Positions 45,172 to 54,771 are shown, numbered from the stretch's first letter. The stretch: 64,000 nt of DNA from JACJYM01 sp965230495 (GCA_965230495.1 OZ246004.1:3162001-3226000), one strand, 5' to 3'. Numbers and translations are program-made. Notes: generated by a model from the sequence alone, not told the origin.

Positions 45172-45700
45172 CCCTATTTTTAGGACGGATAGATTTGTTT
45201 TGAGACCAGCGTACCTAAAGGATGCAGAAGTAATGCTTACCTATAAGTCTGATAAAAGAGTGAATCGTTATCAGGGAACTTTACCATCTGATATAAAGGA
45301 GATGAAGAAGATGATAAAAGAAAGTAGCCATTTGATAAATACTTTGGACACGTGGCTTCAATATGTGATTGTAGAAGAGGATATGATCATCGGAGATTTT
45401 GGCATGCACTTTTTACAAAACGATGCTGTAGAGCTGGGAATAACTATCGACAGGAAATATCAAGGAAGGGGTGTTGCTTTCGAATCATTGCATTGGATTA
45501 AAGACTATCTTTTTAATGAATTGAACAAGAGAGAATTGATTGCATCTATTGATCCGAGAAACATGGCGTCTATTAAATTGTTTCAAAAGCTGGGCTTCGA
45601 AACATATAAACTTTCCAAAAGGGCATTTAAGCTAAGGGGAGAATGGGTAGATGATCTGATAATGAAATGTGTAAATCCGTTATTGGTAAAGAATAAATAA
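45164..45700 (+). CDS. GNAT-family acetyltransferase (RimJ/RimL-like)
   Basis: The 178-residue acetyltransferase uses acetyl-CoA and begins FRTDRFVLRPAYLKDAEVML, the RimJ/RimL opening. The cofactor loop is DRKYQGRGVAFESLHW, followed by DPRNMASIKLFQKLGFE. The acceptor may be a ribosomal protein, antibiotic or small molecule. I start it at the ATG at 45164, inside the end of the methyltransferase gene. Its stop abuts the convergent DUF4249 gene with no intervening base. Confidence 0.88.
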   Translation: MNNPIFRTDRFVLRPAYLKDAEVMLTYKSDKRVNRYQGTLPSDIKEMKKMIKESSHLINTLDTWLQYVIVEEDMIIGDFGMHFLQNDAVELGITIDRKYQGRGVAFESLHWIKDYLFNELNKRELIASIDPRNMASIKLFQKLGFETYKLSKRAFKLRGEWVDDLIMKCVNPLLVKNK

Positions 45701-46729
45701 TTACCAATAATCAGGCTTTTCTAGTGTAGAGTTTGGTAGAATTGAACAATTACAACAGGCATCTGGTAGAGGCCAAGGAGGTATTCCGGCCACACCGCAT
45801 AGTGGGTTGACATGAGTTTTAAAGTCGGCATTTGTTATCAATTGTGATAACCTTTTTTTTCCAACTACAGAGAATAAACCCAGTACTTCGGTTCCATCAT
45901 TACTTTTAATATTACCTGTTAACCTTGCAGGAGTGACATCTGTAATCTCCCCGTTTTGATCAAATAACTTTTTCAGGTTTTCCCAATAGAGATATGAATC
46001 TCTTTCATAGGAAAGAAGGGTAACATCTACTCCGTATATTTCCCCAAAGTAATAGTCTATTATTCTGCTGTGAACGGTAGTGCTAAAGAAGACCGGACTG
46101 TTTGTACTATTTATCTCGAAGAGATTAATTTTATTCGGTTTCACATCATTGATGATATAGCAAGTTCGAGGTGGAAAAAAAGGAGAGCATATGAGCTCAG
46201 AAACTCTAAAAGAAGTTTCGGTATTTACTCTCATAAATAGATTATCTTTCACTAAATCCTTACTTCCATGGACATCAAAGACTAGAGATCTGAAATTGCT
46301 CTGTTTTCCACTTTCGTTAACAAAAATCGTTAAACTGTCCGTAACGGAGATGCTATCGAGTGCAGCTACTTCATGAACACGTTGATATGTACTTTCTATG
46401 GATCTTCCATCAGGAAGAACACCCATTAGACGGTATGATTTATTTTTATCGGCTTGTGCGTATACACTATATATTCCATCATCATTTTCTTCGAGAGGAA
46501 TTTTTTGCTGATCATCACTTTCAAAATATAATTGGGCTCCTTTTACCGGTGGAGCCACTTGACTTTTTACATTGGTTGTGAACGTTAGAGAAACTTTTTG
46601 TAATTCTAACAAATTAGAGAAATGACCATCAACAACAACCAAAGGAGAGGACGAATCAACATCAAATTCAATTTGATCGATACATGAAAAAAGAGAAAGG
46701 AAAAAGAGAAAAAAATATATTCGAATCAT
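45701..46729 (-). CDS. DUF4249 lipoprotein (TonB-receptor partner)
   Basis: The 342-residue protein has a lipoprotein signal (IYFFLFFLSLFSCIDQ, Cys at about residue 16) and the DUF4249 start FDVDSSSPLVVVDGHFSN. The C-terminal region is Cys-rich (CGVAGIPPWPLPDACCNC). DUF4249 proteins occur beside TonB-dependent receptors in Bacteroidota and are thought to be surface substrate-binding partners, like SusD. It follows the receptor by 5 bases. The function is inferred from family and neighbourhood. Confidence 0.88.
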   Translation of the reverse strand: MIRIYFFLFFLSLFSCIDQIEFDVDSSSPLVVVDGHFSNLLELQKVSLTFTTNVKSQVAPPVKGAQLYFESDDQQKIPLEENDDGIYSVYAQADKNKSYRLMGVLPDGRSIESTYQRVHEVAALDSISVTDSLTIFVNESGKQSNFRSLVFDVHGSKDLVKDNLFMRVNTETSFRVSELICSPFFPPRTCYIINDVKPNKINLFEINSTNSPVFFSTTVHSRIIDYYFGEIYGVDVTLLSYERDSYLYWENLKKLFDQNGEITDVTPARLTGNIKSNDGTEVLGLFSVVGKKRLSQLITNADFKTHVNPLCGVAGIPPWPLPDACCNCSILPNSTLEKPDYW

Positions 46730-46734
46730 TATTG

Positions 46735-49473
46735 TTAAAATTCAAAGTTCCATGAAATATTTGGGACCACCGATCCTACTACTGAAAAACGAAATGGTTG
46801 GATATTTCCTTTTTCACTTCTTCTAAAGTATACACTGTAGGCATTGTTTCTACCTAAAAAATTATATAGTCCAAATGTAAAAGAGCTTCTAAATCCGCTA
46901 GATTTTGTTTTTCTCAAATCTAGCGTTATAGATAAGTCTAATCGTGAATATGCAGGAATTCTATGTTGATTTCTCTCTGCATACAATGGTACAACATAAT
47001 TACTTTGTATTAGTGCTGCTTCTGGAGCACTGACAGGTTTTCCCGACTTATAGATATACAAAATATTTAGTGTGGAAACTGGCAGCATCTTATAGACAAG
47101 AAGTAGATTTAATTGATGCGGAATGTCAAAATCGGCAGGAAACCATTCGTTATTGTTAATTGCATTTTTATCACTTTGTGTTTTTCTAAAAGTTCTACTG
47201 AAAGTATAGGCCATAGTTCCATCCCATTTTCCCAAATTTCCTTCCGATAGAAACTCAAATCCATAACTATAGCCTTTTCCATTTACCAATTCTGTTTCAA
47301 TGTGATCATTTAGAATTATGTCCGCAAAATTTTTGAGAATATTTACATTTTTAAAATTCTTATAAAATGCACCAATAGAAAGATCTAAATTGTTAAACTC
47401 CTGACGAGAGGTAATAGAATACTGATCAACAACCTGAGGAGAAATATATCTGCCAGAGAACAACCACATATCGGAAGGAAGAGCAGTATTTCCGGTACTC
47501 ATTTGAAAAGCGTTTTGGCTTAGTTTGTTATAAGCAATATTAATAGACCATTTATCATTGATTTTAGCACCTAACGATAGTCGAGGCTCCCAAAAGGAAT
47601 GAGTTCCTTCCTCATCGATACCGGTAGATTCACGGCTATCAATGATATTATCTTCCGAAGGATTATTATCTGTATATGTGTAGATGCGACCTTGACCGGA
47701 AGACATATAATTTACATACCTTAAAGAGCCTTCGAACTTGATATTATTGGTTAAAAAATAATTCATTGTGATAAACTGAGCAATGGAAAGATTTCCTTTT
47801 CTAGTAATACTTTCTTGCGTAAGTGTACTACTAGCACGGGGTATAAGCTCGTCGTTTTCCGGGATATATTTAATATATTCTGATCCTAATTGGACATATC
47901 CTTTTTCCGAAATTTCGTAGGAAATCTTACTCAATATTTTATGATAGTCGATTCCAGAGTAAAAATTAAAAGATGATGGATTTGTCAGGGTAAACTGATT
48001 ACTTTTATAAGAACCCAGATTGAGAGATATGTTAGAGAAGAGTTTGTCAGTCCATTTACTATTCCATTTTAGTCGAGTATGGAAATTGCTCCAAGAATAA
48101 CCAAATTCATTATTATATTCAAATACATCACTGCTCCAATAATTTTCTGCTTGTATTGAATGACCTGAAGAGAAATCATAATATAAACTGCTATTAATAT
48201 CACCAAACCGGGCATTGCTGTTTTGCAATTCAGAATTTGCAATAAGACCAAGTAAATAGTCATTAAATGATGCTCTTCCAGAAAAATGATAGCTCAGACG
48301 AGAAGAAGCCCTACCTTCTACAAATAATTTTACTAAAGAAGTACCTATACCACCTTTACCTTTAAAGTGGGATACATCCCTGGCTGTTGATTCTATATCA
48401 AGAACAGCTGCACTTCGACCTCCGTACTGGGCATCCAGATATCCTTTATACAGAGAAGCCTGATCTATCGCATCTGCATTAAATGCAGAGATAAAGCCAA
48501 CTATATGGGTAGGATTAAATATAATTCCATCATTAAATAGTACCATGCTTTCATCAATATTACCTCCTCGAACATTGATTCCTGAAGAAATATCACCAGC
48601 CGTAGTAACACCTGGAAGTATCTCTAGAGATTTGATAATATCTACTTCTCCTAATGCTTGAGGAATAGCGGATATTTTCTCAATTGACACCACTTCATTA
48701 CCAGCATTATTGAGAAGCTTATCTCTAGACTGATTTACAGTGAATTCTATGGTGTTGAGAACAACATTTTGCAGCGACATTTCTATTGAAAGTTTAGCAT
48801 TTTTATAGATTTCGAGATCTATTTCTTTTGTTTTATATCCAATGAGTTCGATAGTAATGTTATAAGAACCATTTTTAAGAGATAAAGAAGCTGTTCCAGT
48901 ATCATCAGACAGCAAAAAAACGCCTGTCGTTTTTTCATAGATAGATGCACCAACCAGAGGAAATTGAGAGTTTTTTTCAACAATTTCAATGGAAAGATTT
49001 ACGACATCGGAGTGGTCATTTCTGGTGCCAAATAGATAATTCTCTTTTTCTAAATTCTCTTCTTCGGGGTATTTCAAAGTTCCCTTTTCCCACTTCTTCA
49101 CTAGTTCTTGTATATGCGTTTGGTCAGCTTTATTTCGATGGATAACTAAAACTCCCTTTTGACCATAAGGCAATGTAAGAAGATTGGTTGCGTCCGTGAG
49201 CTTTGAAAGGATTTTAAAGACTTGTTGATCTTGGAATCTTGCGTTTAATGCGTAGACAGGAAGAGATTCAGGTTCAAAATAAAAATCAATGTTATATTTT
49301 TTATGGATATCAAAAAGAATGGTAGATAGTTGTTTTCCTTCGGATAAAACTGATATGGTTTTATTAATGGCTTTTTGAGCATTTAAAGAGAGGGAGATCA
49401 AGAAAAATGATATAAGAAGTACGCGAAAAGTTTTATTTCTACACTTTAGGAATTTTCGAAAGTAAAAAGTCAT
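46735..49473 (-). CDS. TonB-dependent outer membrane receptor with STN and carboxypeptidase-regulatory-like domains
   Basis: The 912-residue protein has a signal peptide (LLISFFLISLSLNAQ), an STN-like domain at about residues 40-110 (STILFDIHKKYNIDFYFEP), a CarboxypepD-reg-like Ig domain at about 160-240 (FPLVGASIYEKTTGVFLLSD), then the plug (SGINVRGGNIDESMVLFNDG) and a beta barrel ending in an aromatic residue (ISWNFEF). It imports an unknown large or scarce substrate with TonB energy. Its ATG lies inside the end of the M1 gene (35-base overlap), and the DUF4249 gene follows. The STN domain often receives FecR-type signalling input; no FecR gene is near. Confidence 0.9.
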   Translation of the reverse strand: MTFYFRKFLKCRNKTFRVLLISFFLISLSLNAQKAINKTISVLSEGKQLSTILFDIHKKYNIDFYFEPESLPVYALNARFQDQQVFKILSKLTDATNLLTLPYGQKGVLVIHRNKADQTHIQELVKKWEKGTLKYPEEENLEKENYLFGTRNDHSDVVNLSIEIVEKNSQFPLVGASIYEKTTGVFLLSDDTGTASLSLKNGSYNITIELIGYKTKEIDLEIYKNAKLSIEMSLQNVVLNTIEFTVNQSRDKLLNNAGNEVVSIEKISAIPQALGEVDIIKSLEILPGVTTAGDISSGINVRGGNIDESMVLFNDGIIFNPTHIVGFISAFNADAIDQASLYKGYLDAQYGGRSAAVLDIESTARDVSHFKGKGGIGTSLVKLFVEGRASSRLSYHFSGRASFNDYLLGLIANSELQNSNARFGDINSSLYYDFSSGHSIQAENYWSSDVFEYNNEFGYSWSNFHTRLKWNSKWTDKLFSNISLNLGSYKSNQFTLTNPSSFNFYSGIDYHKILSKISYEISEKGYVQLGSEYIKYIPENDELIPRASSTLTQESITRKGNLSIAQFITMNYFLTNNIKFEGSLRYVNYMSSGQGRIYTYTDNNPSEDNIIDSRESTGIDEEGTHSFWEPRLSLGAKINDKWSINIAYNKLSQNAFQMSTGNTALPSDMWLFSGRYISPQVVDQYSITSRQEFNNLDLSIGAFYKNFKNVNILKNFADIILNDHIETELVNGKGYSYGFEFLSEGNLGKWDGTMAYTFSRTFRKTQSDKNAINNNEWFPADFDIPHQLNLLLVYKMLPVSTLNILYIYKSGKPVSAPEAALIQSNYVVPLYAERNQHRIPAYSRLDLSITLDLRKTKSSGFRSSFTFGLYNFLGRNNAYSVYFRRSEKGNIQPFRFSVVGSVVPNISWNFEF

Positions 49474-51973
49474 TCAATTCTTTTTGCCTCACTAATCTAT
49501 AAAAACTTTGTTGCATTCTGTTAATATCGGCATCGTCTTCCTTAATGCTTTTAAACAGATTAATAATCTGAAGTTTAGTCATAACTTGGTTTTTTTCAAA
49601 ATACTTTTCTTCAAAGGAAGACAATATTTTAACCAAAGTTAGTTTATCAGTTTTTTGACAATATGTGTTTAGGTTTCTGTAAAAACTGGTTATATGATAA
49701 AAGTTAACATTTGATTCAGAATGTATAAAAAATGAAGAATGATCTTCTTCTGCGTCGTTAGCATATAATTGAGCTACTGTCGAGATTACCTTACTATCTA
49801 AACTTTTTTCCACTGAGTTAGCCATAGTTTTGGCTTTATTCATATCTATTTGTCTCATTATATTGATTGCTGAAAGAATAGGCAGATACGAAGAATCCGT
49901 TTTAGCTGTATTTAGTAATATTTGTTCGTTGATAGGGTTAGAAGAAATAGGAAAGCAATCAATTGCCGCTTCTCGAACTTGTGAGTGCGGATCTTCTACA
50001 GCCAAAGACCTAATTATGTCAAAATGAGCTTTAATTTGATCTTCACTAAGATTTTCAAGAACATATCTTCGAAAGATGTGGTGCGGATCTTTTAATGCAT
50101 TCACAATGAAAGAATCACTAAATTCCTCACTCGACAGATTGTTTAGACCTCTATATCTAAGAGTATAGTTTTCTGCATATTGAAACATTGCTAAACTCTC
50201 TTCAATGTTATAAGAATGTAGTATTTCCATCAGTAAAACTCCTTGAGCATCAGGAAGAACCAGGAGAGGCTCTTTATTTAGTTCAATGGGTACATTTACT
50301 TTGGACTCCGTCATCACATAGTCAAGATATTCACTTGAACCATCAGGATAAATAATTTGGAGCGTCATAGGAAGAATGAAAGGCGAAAAGTGATTCTCAG
50401 GATCTTGAACTTGCTCCATGTCAATACTTAGAACGTTGGTATTAGTATCGAATAAATAGTCATATTCCAGAATCGGATGACCTTCAGCCAAATACCATTG
50501 ATCAAAAAACCAGTTTAAATCTTCTCCCACTGTATCCTCGAATGCCATTCTTAACTCATCTACCTCAACTGCGGAATAGGCATTGTCAACTAAATACTTA
50601 TTCAATGATGAAAAAAAGGCTCCATCACCGAGATAGTTTCTTAACATATGCAAAACAAGCCCTCCTTTATTGTAGCTATGAGCATCAAACATATCTTCTT
50701 TATCAGCATAATGGTAATGGATCAATGGGTGAGTATTTCCACCTTCTGAAGTGTACAAATAGGTTTGCATTTCATTGTATCGATGTAGTTCTGCTCTATC
50801 TTTTCCATATTTATGTTCGAACCATAAATACTCACTATAATTGGCAAAGCCTTCATTCAATGTCAAATTAGCCCAACTCTCACAAGTAACAAGATCACCA
50901 AACCAATGATGAAACAATTCATGGGCAACGATGGCATCATTGCCATTATCAACCAAAGCTCTTTTATCTTTTTGTACAAAATCACCAAAAATAACCGCTG
51001 TTGTATTTTCCATTGCTCCAGAAACAAAGTCTTTGACTACAACCTGTGCATACTTATCCCAGGGATAATGATAAGATAGAATGTTGGAAAAGAAATCTAA
51101 CATTTCCGGCGTGTGACCAAATATATCCTTCGCAAAGACTTGATAAGGTTTGTCTACATAATAACTTAATTCAATGTTTTCCCAACTTTCTTTTTGAACC
51201 CCAAAATCTCCTATGGCTAACATGAACAAATAGGGAGCATGAGGTTTGTCCTGAACCCATCTATCTGTCCGAGTACCATCGCCATTATCAACACTGGATA
51301 CCATTAATCCATTAGAAAGTGTTTGATATTTATTATCTACGGTTAAACTAATATCTTGTGTGCACCTTTCATTAGGTTTATCAATTGTGGGAAACCATTT
51401 ACTGTTGTTTTCAGTTTCTCCCTGTGTCCAGATTTGAGAAGGAGTCTCTTTATCCTGACCAGAAGAATTGATGAAAAACAAACCTCTGTCAGAAGTTATA
51501 GCAGTGCTTCCACCACTTTGGCTAGGGTAGGCGACATAATCTATAAAAATTTGTACGGTATCTTTCTTTTCTATCGAATTAGGAAATAGAATGGCCAGTT
51601 GTTGTTCATCATAACTATATTCAAGATTTTGACCAAGGCTATCTGTAATACTGTTGATTTTAAAATTTTTAGCATCTAATAATACCCCTTCTTGGGAATA
51701 ATACACTGGGGTAAGACAAAGTCTGGCTCTACCTATAACAGCCTCTTGTTCCCAATCGAAGGAAACTTCAAGATTAGTATGAGTAAGATCCATTAGTCTC
51801 AAGGATGAAGATCTGTATGGATATTTTTGAGAGGGAGAAATCTTGGTTTCAGGTGTAAAATCTAAGGTGTCAAGAAATGTTATTTCAATGGTTTCTTCAG
51901 GGTCAGCTATTTGCTTCGAAGTACCGCACGATATTAGTACGGCCACTATGGTTAATATGATAAATGCTTTCAT
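49439..51973 (-). CDS. M1-family zinc aminopeptidase (lipoprotein)
   Basis: The 844-residue peptidase is exported as a lipoprotein (MKAFIILTIVAVLISCGTSK, Cys at residue 16). The catalytic core has GAMENTTAVIFG, then the zinc motif VAHELFHHWFGD with the downstream Glu in NEGFANYSEYLWFE. A C-terminal HEAT-like helical region follows. It removes N-terminal amino acids from peptides at the cell surface. It overlaps the TonB receptor by 35 bases and heads the run, so peptide processing may be coupled to uptake through the receptor/DUF4249 pair. That last link is inference. Confidence 0.93.
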   Translation of the reverse strand: MKAFIILTIVAVLISCGTSKQIADPEETIEITFLDTLDFTPETKISPSQKYPYRSSSLRLMDLTHTNLEVSFDWEQEAVIGRARLCLTPVYYSQEGVLLDAKNFKINSITDSLGQNLEYSYDEQQLAILFPNSIEKKDTVQIFIDYVAYPSQSGGSTAITSDRGLFFINSSGQDKETPSQIWTQGETENNSKWFPTIDKPNERCTQDISLTVDNKYQTLSNGLMVSSVDNGDGTRTDRWVQDKPHAPYLFMLAIGDFGVQKESWENIELSYYVDKPYQVFAKDIFGHTPEMLDFFSNILSYHYPWDKYAQVVVKDFVSGAMENTTAVIFGDFVQKDKRALVDNGNDAIVAHELFHHWFGDLVTCESWANLTLNEGFANYSEYLWFEHKYGKDRAELHRYNEMQTYLYTSEGGNTHPLIHYHYADKEDMFDAHSYNKGGLVLHMLRNYLGDGAFFSSLNKYLVDNAYSAVEVDELRMAFEDTVGEDLNWFFDQWYLAEGHPILEYDYLFDTNTNVLSIDMEQVQDPENHFSPFILPMTLQIIYPDGSSEYLDYVMTESKVNVPIELNKEPLLVLPDAQGVLLMEILHSYNIEESLAMFQYAENYTLRYRGLNNLSSEEFSDSFIVNALKDPHHIFRRYVLENLSEDQIKAHFDIIRSLAVEDPHSQVREAAIDCFPISSNPINEQILLNTAKTDSSYLPILSAINIMRQIDMNKAKTMANSVEKSLDSKVISTVAQLYANDAEEDHSSFFIHSESNVNFYHITSFYRNLNTYCQKTDKLTLVKILSSFEEKYFEKNQVMTKLQIINLFKSIKEDDADINRMQQSFYRLVRQKELNDFLLSKIPKV

Positions 51974-52284
51974 GTTGAGAGATTGAGTTACAAAGAAAAG
52001 CTTTAATAACGGGAATAAAAAAAATGAAAACTTTATGGTAGTGTTTTTTCTTTATGACTTTATAATCTGGATTATCAGTCCTATTTGGAAAGTATATTGA
52101 TTTGTGGTAAATGTATATTAGTGTGATTAATAATACTGATCGAAATATTGGTTTCCTCCATAAGATTTATACAATCTCATGGTTAACAACATTGTAGGTT
52201 AAATGATTTTTTAGATAGATAGGCAACACGGAGTAAATTTTTTTGCTCTTAACTATATAATTTTTCACTTTAAAAAGATATAGA
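51974..52284. other. 311-base divergent intergenic region
   Basis: This lies between the divergent M1 peptidase and small lipoprotein genes. It is AT-rich. I find no exact TAnnTTTG element in either direction, no structured RNA and no frame that looks coding; a minus-strand open frame overlapping 52167-52478 has an implausible composition. Confidence 0.5.
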
Positions 52285-52644
52285 ATGAGAAGAAGTTTTT
52301 CAAGAGTTTTTGTAGCGGTTTTATGTACAGTGTTATTGAGTTGTGGAAAAGATTCAGATGTTGAGGATTTAAGGCAATGTACTATTGAAGGAATATTTTC
52401 TATAGAGCCAATATGTGCGTTTAATCCTAGGCAACTTACCACGGTTCCATTTCCTGTTAAAGTAGTGACTAATGGCACCGATGCTGGGACAGAGACATAT
52501 GAATTCAGCTGGAGTTCAAATGCAGATTTTAAGGGTTCAGCGATATCAGTTGATTACGAAGGATTGCCCTTAACCGTAACGTTGATAGAAAAATCAACAG
52601 GTTGTACCGCAGAAGCCACGTTAGAAAAGGATTATTGGGATTAG
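52285..52644 (+). CDS. Small hypothetical lipoprotein, Ig/PKD-like
   Basis: This 119-residue lipoprotein has a lipobox VLLSCGKDS (Cys at about residue 20) and a short beta-rich domain. The pattern YEFSWSSNADFKGS then LPLTVTLIEKSTGCTAEATL resembles one PKD/Ig-like module with two or three cysteines that may form a disulphide. Function is unknown. It is probably surface exposed. The gene is followed by an unusual 80-nt hairpin and then the glucosaminidase gene on the same strand. Confidence 0.7.
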   Translation: MRRSFSRVFVAVLCTVLLSCGKDSDVEDLRQCTIEGIFSIEPICAFNPRQLTTVPFPVKVVTNGTDAGTETYEFSWSSNADFKGSAISVDYEGLPLTVTLIEKSTGCTAEATLEKDYWD

Positions 52645-52647
52645 AAT

Positions 52648-52727
52648 CAAAAAGGTTCAAACATTGGCACACTCTTTGAATTATTCTAAGTGATGATAGA
52701 AGAGTCCCAATGAAATGAACCTTTTTG
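52648..52727 (+). terminator. Long nested hairpin after the small lipoprotein gene
   Basis: CAAAAAGGTTCA (52648-52659) pairs perfectly with TGAACCTTTTTG (52716-52727). Inside it CATTGG (52662-52667) pairs with CCAATG (52707-52712) and ACTCTT (52671-52676) with AAGAGT (52700-52705). The outer arm ends in T residues, so it may terminate, but the size and three stacked stems are more than a simple terminator. Confidence 0.6.
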
Positions 52728-52740
52728 CTATATAGCAAAA
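52723..52740. repeat. 18-bp perfect palindrome overlapping the hairpin's 3' arm
   Basis: TTTTGCTATATAGCAAAA is its own reverse complement. Its left edge (TTTTG) is part of the long hairpin's right arm, so the two structures would exclude each other in RNA. It lies 47 bases before the glucosaminidase ATG. Confidence 0.85.
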
Positions 52741-52787
52741 TGATACGGTGAATTTCATCTGGAAAATTATAAGAAGATTATTAGCAG

Positions 52788-53348
52788 ATGAAAATTTTAT
52801 TAGCGTTTTGTTTATTGATTAATTGTGCATTTATAAATATATCTAATGATACTCCTAAGGATAGGATATTTAGCTATATAGAAAACTATAAAGAAATAGC
52901 AGTTATAGAAATGCATAGAAGCAACATACCCGCTAGTATTATTTTGGCACAAGGTCTTCATGAAAGCAATTATGGAGCCAGTGATTTGGCTACAAAAGCC
53001 AACAATCATTTTGGCATCAAATGCAAAAGTTATTGGAGAGGTCAAACGTACTACCATAAGGATGATGACTACGACAAATCGGGAAGATTATTGGAGTCAT
53101 GTTTCAGGAAATATAATACGAGTTTGGAATCTTATGTAGATCACAGTAATTTTTTGATGCAAACGAGCCATTATCAGAAACTTTTTGAGTTTGATAGGTT
53201 TGATTATGAATCATGGGCACACGGATTAAAAGCGTGCGGCTATGCTACAGACCCAAACTATGCCAAAAAGCTAATTAACCTAATTGAGAAATATAAATTA
53301 ACCCAATATGATTATTGGGAAGTGCCGTTTAGAACAATTGTAGATTAA
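52788..53348 (+). CDS. Glucosaminidase (GH73-type peptidoglycan hydrolase)
   Basis: The 186-residue secreted enzyme has a signal-peptide-like N terminus (MKILLAFCLLINCAFI) and a GH73 domain. The catalytic Glu is in ILAQGLHESNYGASDLA, followed by NNHFGIKC, FRKYNTSLESYVDHSNFL and LKACGYATDPNYAKKL. It cleaves N-acetylglucosaminyl bonds of peptidoglycan and is likely involved in wall remodelling or gliding-related growth. No LysM domain is attached. Its stop overlaps the stop of the convergent gene within TTAA. Confidence 0.9.
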   Translation: MKILLAFCLLINCAFINISNDTPKDRIFSYIENYKEIAVIEMHRSNIPASIILAQGLHESNYGASDLATKANNHFGIKCKSYWRGQTYYHKDDDYDKSGRLLESCFRKYNTSLESYVDHSNFLMQTSHYQKLFEFDRFDYESWAHGLKACGYATDPNYAKKLINLIEKYKLTQYDYWEVPFRTIVD

Positions 53349-54064
53349 GACTCTATAACTGTTTTTCCATCAGGAACATAAATAGTATATTGAATTTTTT
53401 GATACTGAAAGTTTTCTTTTTTCGGAATCATGATGAATGGATTTATCTTAATTCTATTTTTCCAAAAATTGAAGTGATTGATTGCCGTTCTACTTGATGC
53501 CTGGGCGTCAATTTTGTTTAAACCTCTCGAAACCACCTTTCTTTCGATATGTAATAGGTTATCAGAAGAAGGTTTTTTGACAAGAGAAACTCCGTTGTAA
53601 TGTAATCCCAGAGAATCTTTATACGCTTTCATGTTTCCTAAGTTGATACTGCTTTCTAAGAAAGAATTGGCATTATCGGCCATGTCAATATACAATGTGT
53701 CTGAAGCTAATTCGTAGCTCGTCATTTTGATTCTCTCGATACGATCTTTAGAAAAGGTTACCATGATCAGCATGATTAATAAAAAAGCACAAAAGCTAGC
53801 TGCCCAGATGGATGACATGCGACGTTTAATTTTGCCTAAAGTGTCTTTTGATAGAGCAAGACTAACGATAACAAAAGGAAACACGATACTTGCCAATCCA
53901 AAGAATATCAGTAAAACACTATTTAAACAAAACCCTTTGGACATGGATAGTAGTAAAAGATTGCATTTAAAGATAAAGACAACAGATATCAATGCAACAA
54001 GTTGGAGAACGCCAATGGTGATGAAAAAAGATTTGTAATATTTAAGAAAGTGAATTGATTGCAT
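53345..54064 (-). CDS. Hypothetical membrane protein of the PadR/PspC unit
   Basis: The 239-residue protein has about three transmembrane segments (near residues 14-33, 48-70 and 88-105) and a soluble C-terminal domain of about 120 residues ending in IQYTIYVPDGKTV. That ending resembles the C-terminal head region of longer PspC-like proteins, so it may be a split-off partner of the preceding PspC protein. It follows the PspC gene by 9 bases. No known domain is certain. It shares a TTAA stop junction with the glucosaminidase gene. Confidence 0.65.
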   Translation of the reverse strand: MQSIHFLKYYKSFFITIGVLQLVALISVVFIFKCNLLLLSMSKGFCLNSVLLIFFGLASIVFPFVIVSLALSKDTLGKIKRRMSSIWAASFCAFLLIMLIMVTFSKDRIERIKMTSYELASDTLYIDMADNANSFLESSINLGNMKAYKDSLGLHYNGVSLVKKPSSDNLLHIERKVVSRGLNKIDAQASSRTAINHFNFWKNRIKINPFIMIPKKENFQYQKIQYTIYVPDGKTVIES

Positions 54065-54073
54065 TTGTAGAAA

Positions 54074-54718
54074 TTAAACTTGGTTTTTTCTGTTTTTAAA
54101 ATCTCTTCCAATATCAGAGATTATCTTTCCTAAGTCACTTATTTCTTGTTCCACTTTACGAGCAATATTGGATACGTTAACAGGCTTTCCCTGCATTTCC
54201 AGTTTCTCGGAAACCGTTTCTGCCGCAGGGAGAACCATCCATAAAACCAAGTAAACAAACAAGGGTAGTCCACTTGTCATGAATAACAATATTATTATTC
54301 TAAATATGAATAAATTGGATATACCGAAGTAAGAAGCAAAACCAGCTACTACCCCACCCAATACCTTTCTGTCTATGTCTCTGTAGAGTTTTTTACCTGT
54401 ACGATATTCGTAGTGTTCTGTCTTAGGTTCTTCTTTTTGAAAATCGTTTTCTATAGCTTCCGCACCAAAGTCTTGAGGCTTACCTAACGTTTCGATGACT
54501 GCGTCAATGTTCTTTGTTGTTATGATTTGATGTGTTTTAAGTTTGGATTCCAATAACTCAGACATTCGAATTTCTATATCTTCCATTATTTCATCACAGC
54601 CTTCGCTATATGAAAAGTGTCTACGAATAGTATCAAGGTAGTTTTCTAATTTACGATATGCATCGTCGTCAATAATGAAAGGATATCCTCCTAAATTTAT
54701 ATTTATCGTTTTTTTCAT
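54074..54718 (-). CDS. PspC-domain membrane protein
   Basis: The 214-residue protein has a Bacteroidota-type N-terminal cytoplasmic part (MKKTININLGGYPFIIDDDA) and then a PspC domain at about residues 108-165: KLYRDIDRKVLGGVVAGFAS, then YFGISNLFIFRIIILLF and two membrane passes with LPLFVYLVLWMVLPA. PspC proteins respond to envelope stress in proteobacteria. With PadR 53 bases upstream, this forms the common padR-pspC pair of the phylum. Confidence 0.88.
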   Translation of the reverse strand: MKKTININLGGYPFIIDDDAYRKLENYLDTIRRHFSYSEGCDEIMEDIEIRMSELLESKLKTHQIITTKNIDAVIETLGKPQDFGAEAIENDFQKEEPKTEHYEYRTGKKLYRDIDRKVLGGVVAGFASYFGISNLFIFRIIILLFMTSGLPLFVYLVLWMVLPAAETVSEKLEMQGKPVNVSNIARKVEQEISDLGKIISDIGRDFKNRKNQV

Positions 54719-54771
54719 TTGATTGATTTTAAATTTTATTGATTAGTTGAATAGACATTTAAACACTGGTT

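Noticed and set aside
52167..52478. Minus-strand 103-codon frame overlapping the small lipoprotein
   Set aside because: Unlikely composition and no motif; the plus-strand frame has a lipobox and Cys pattern.
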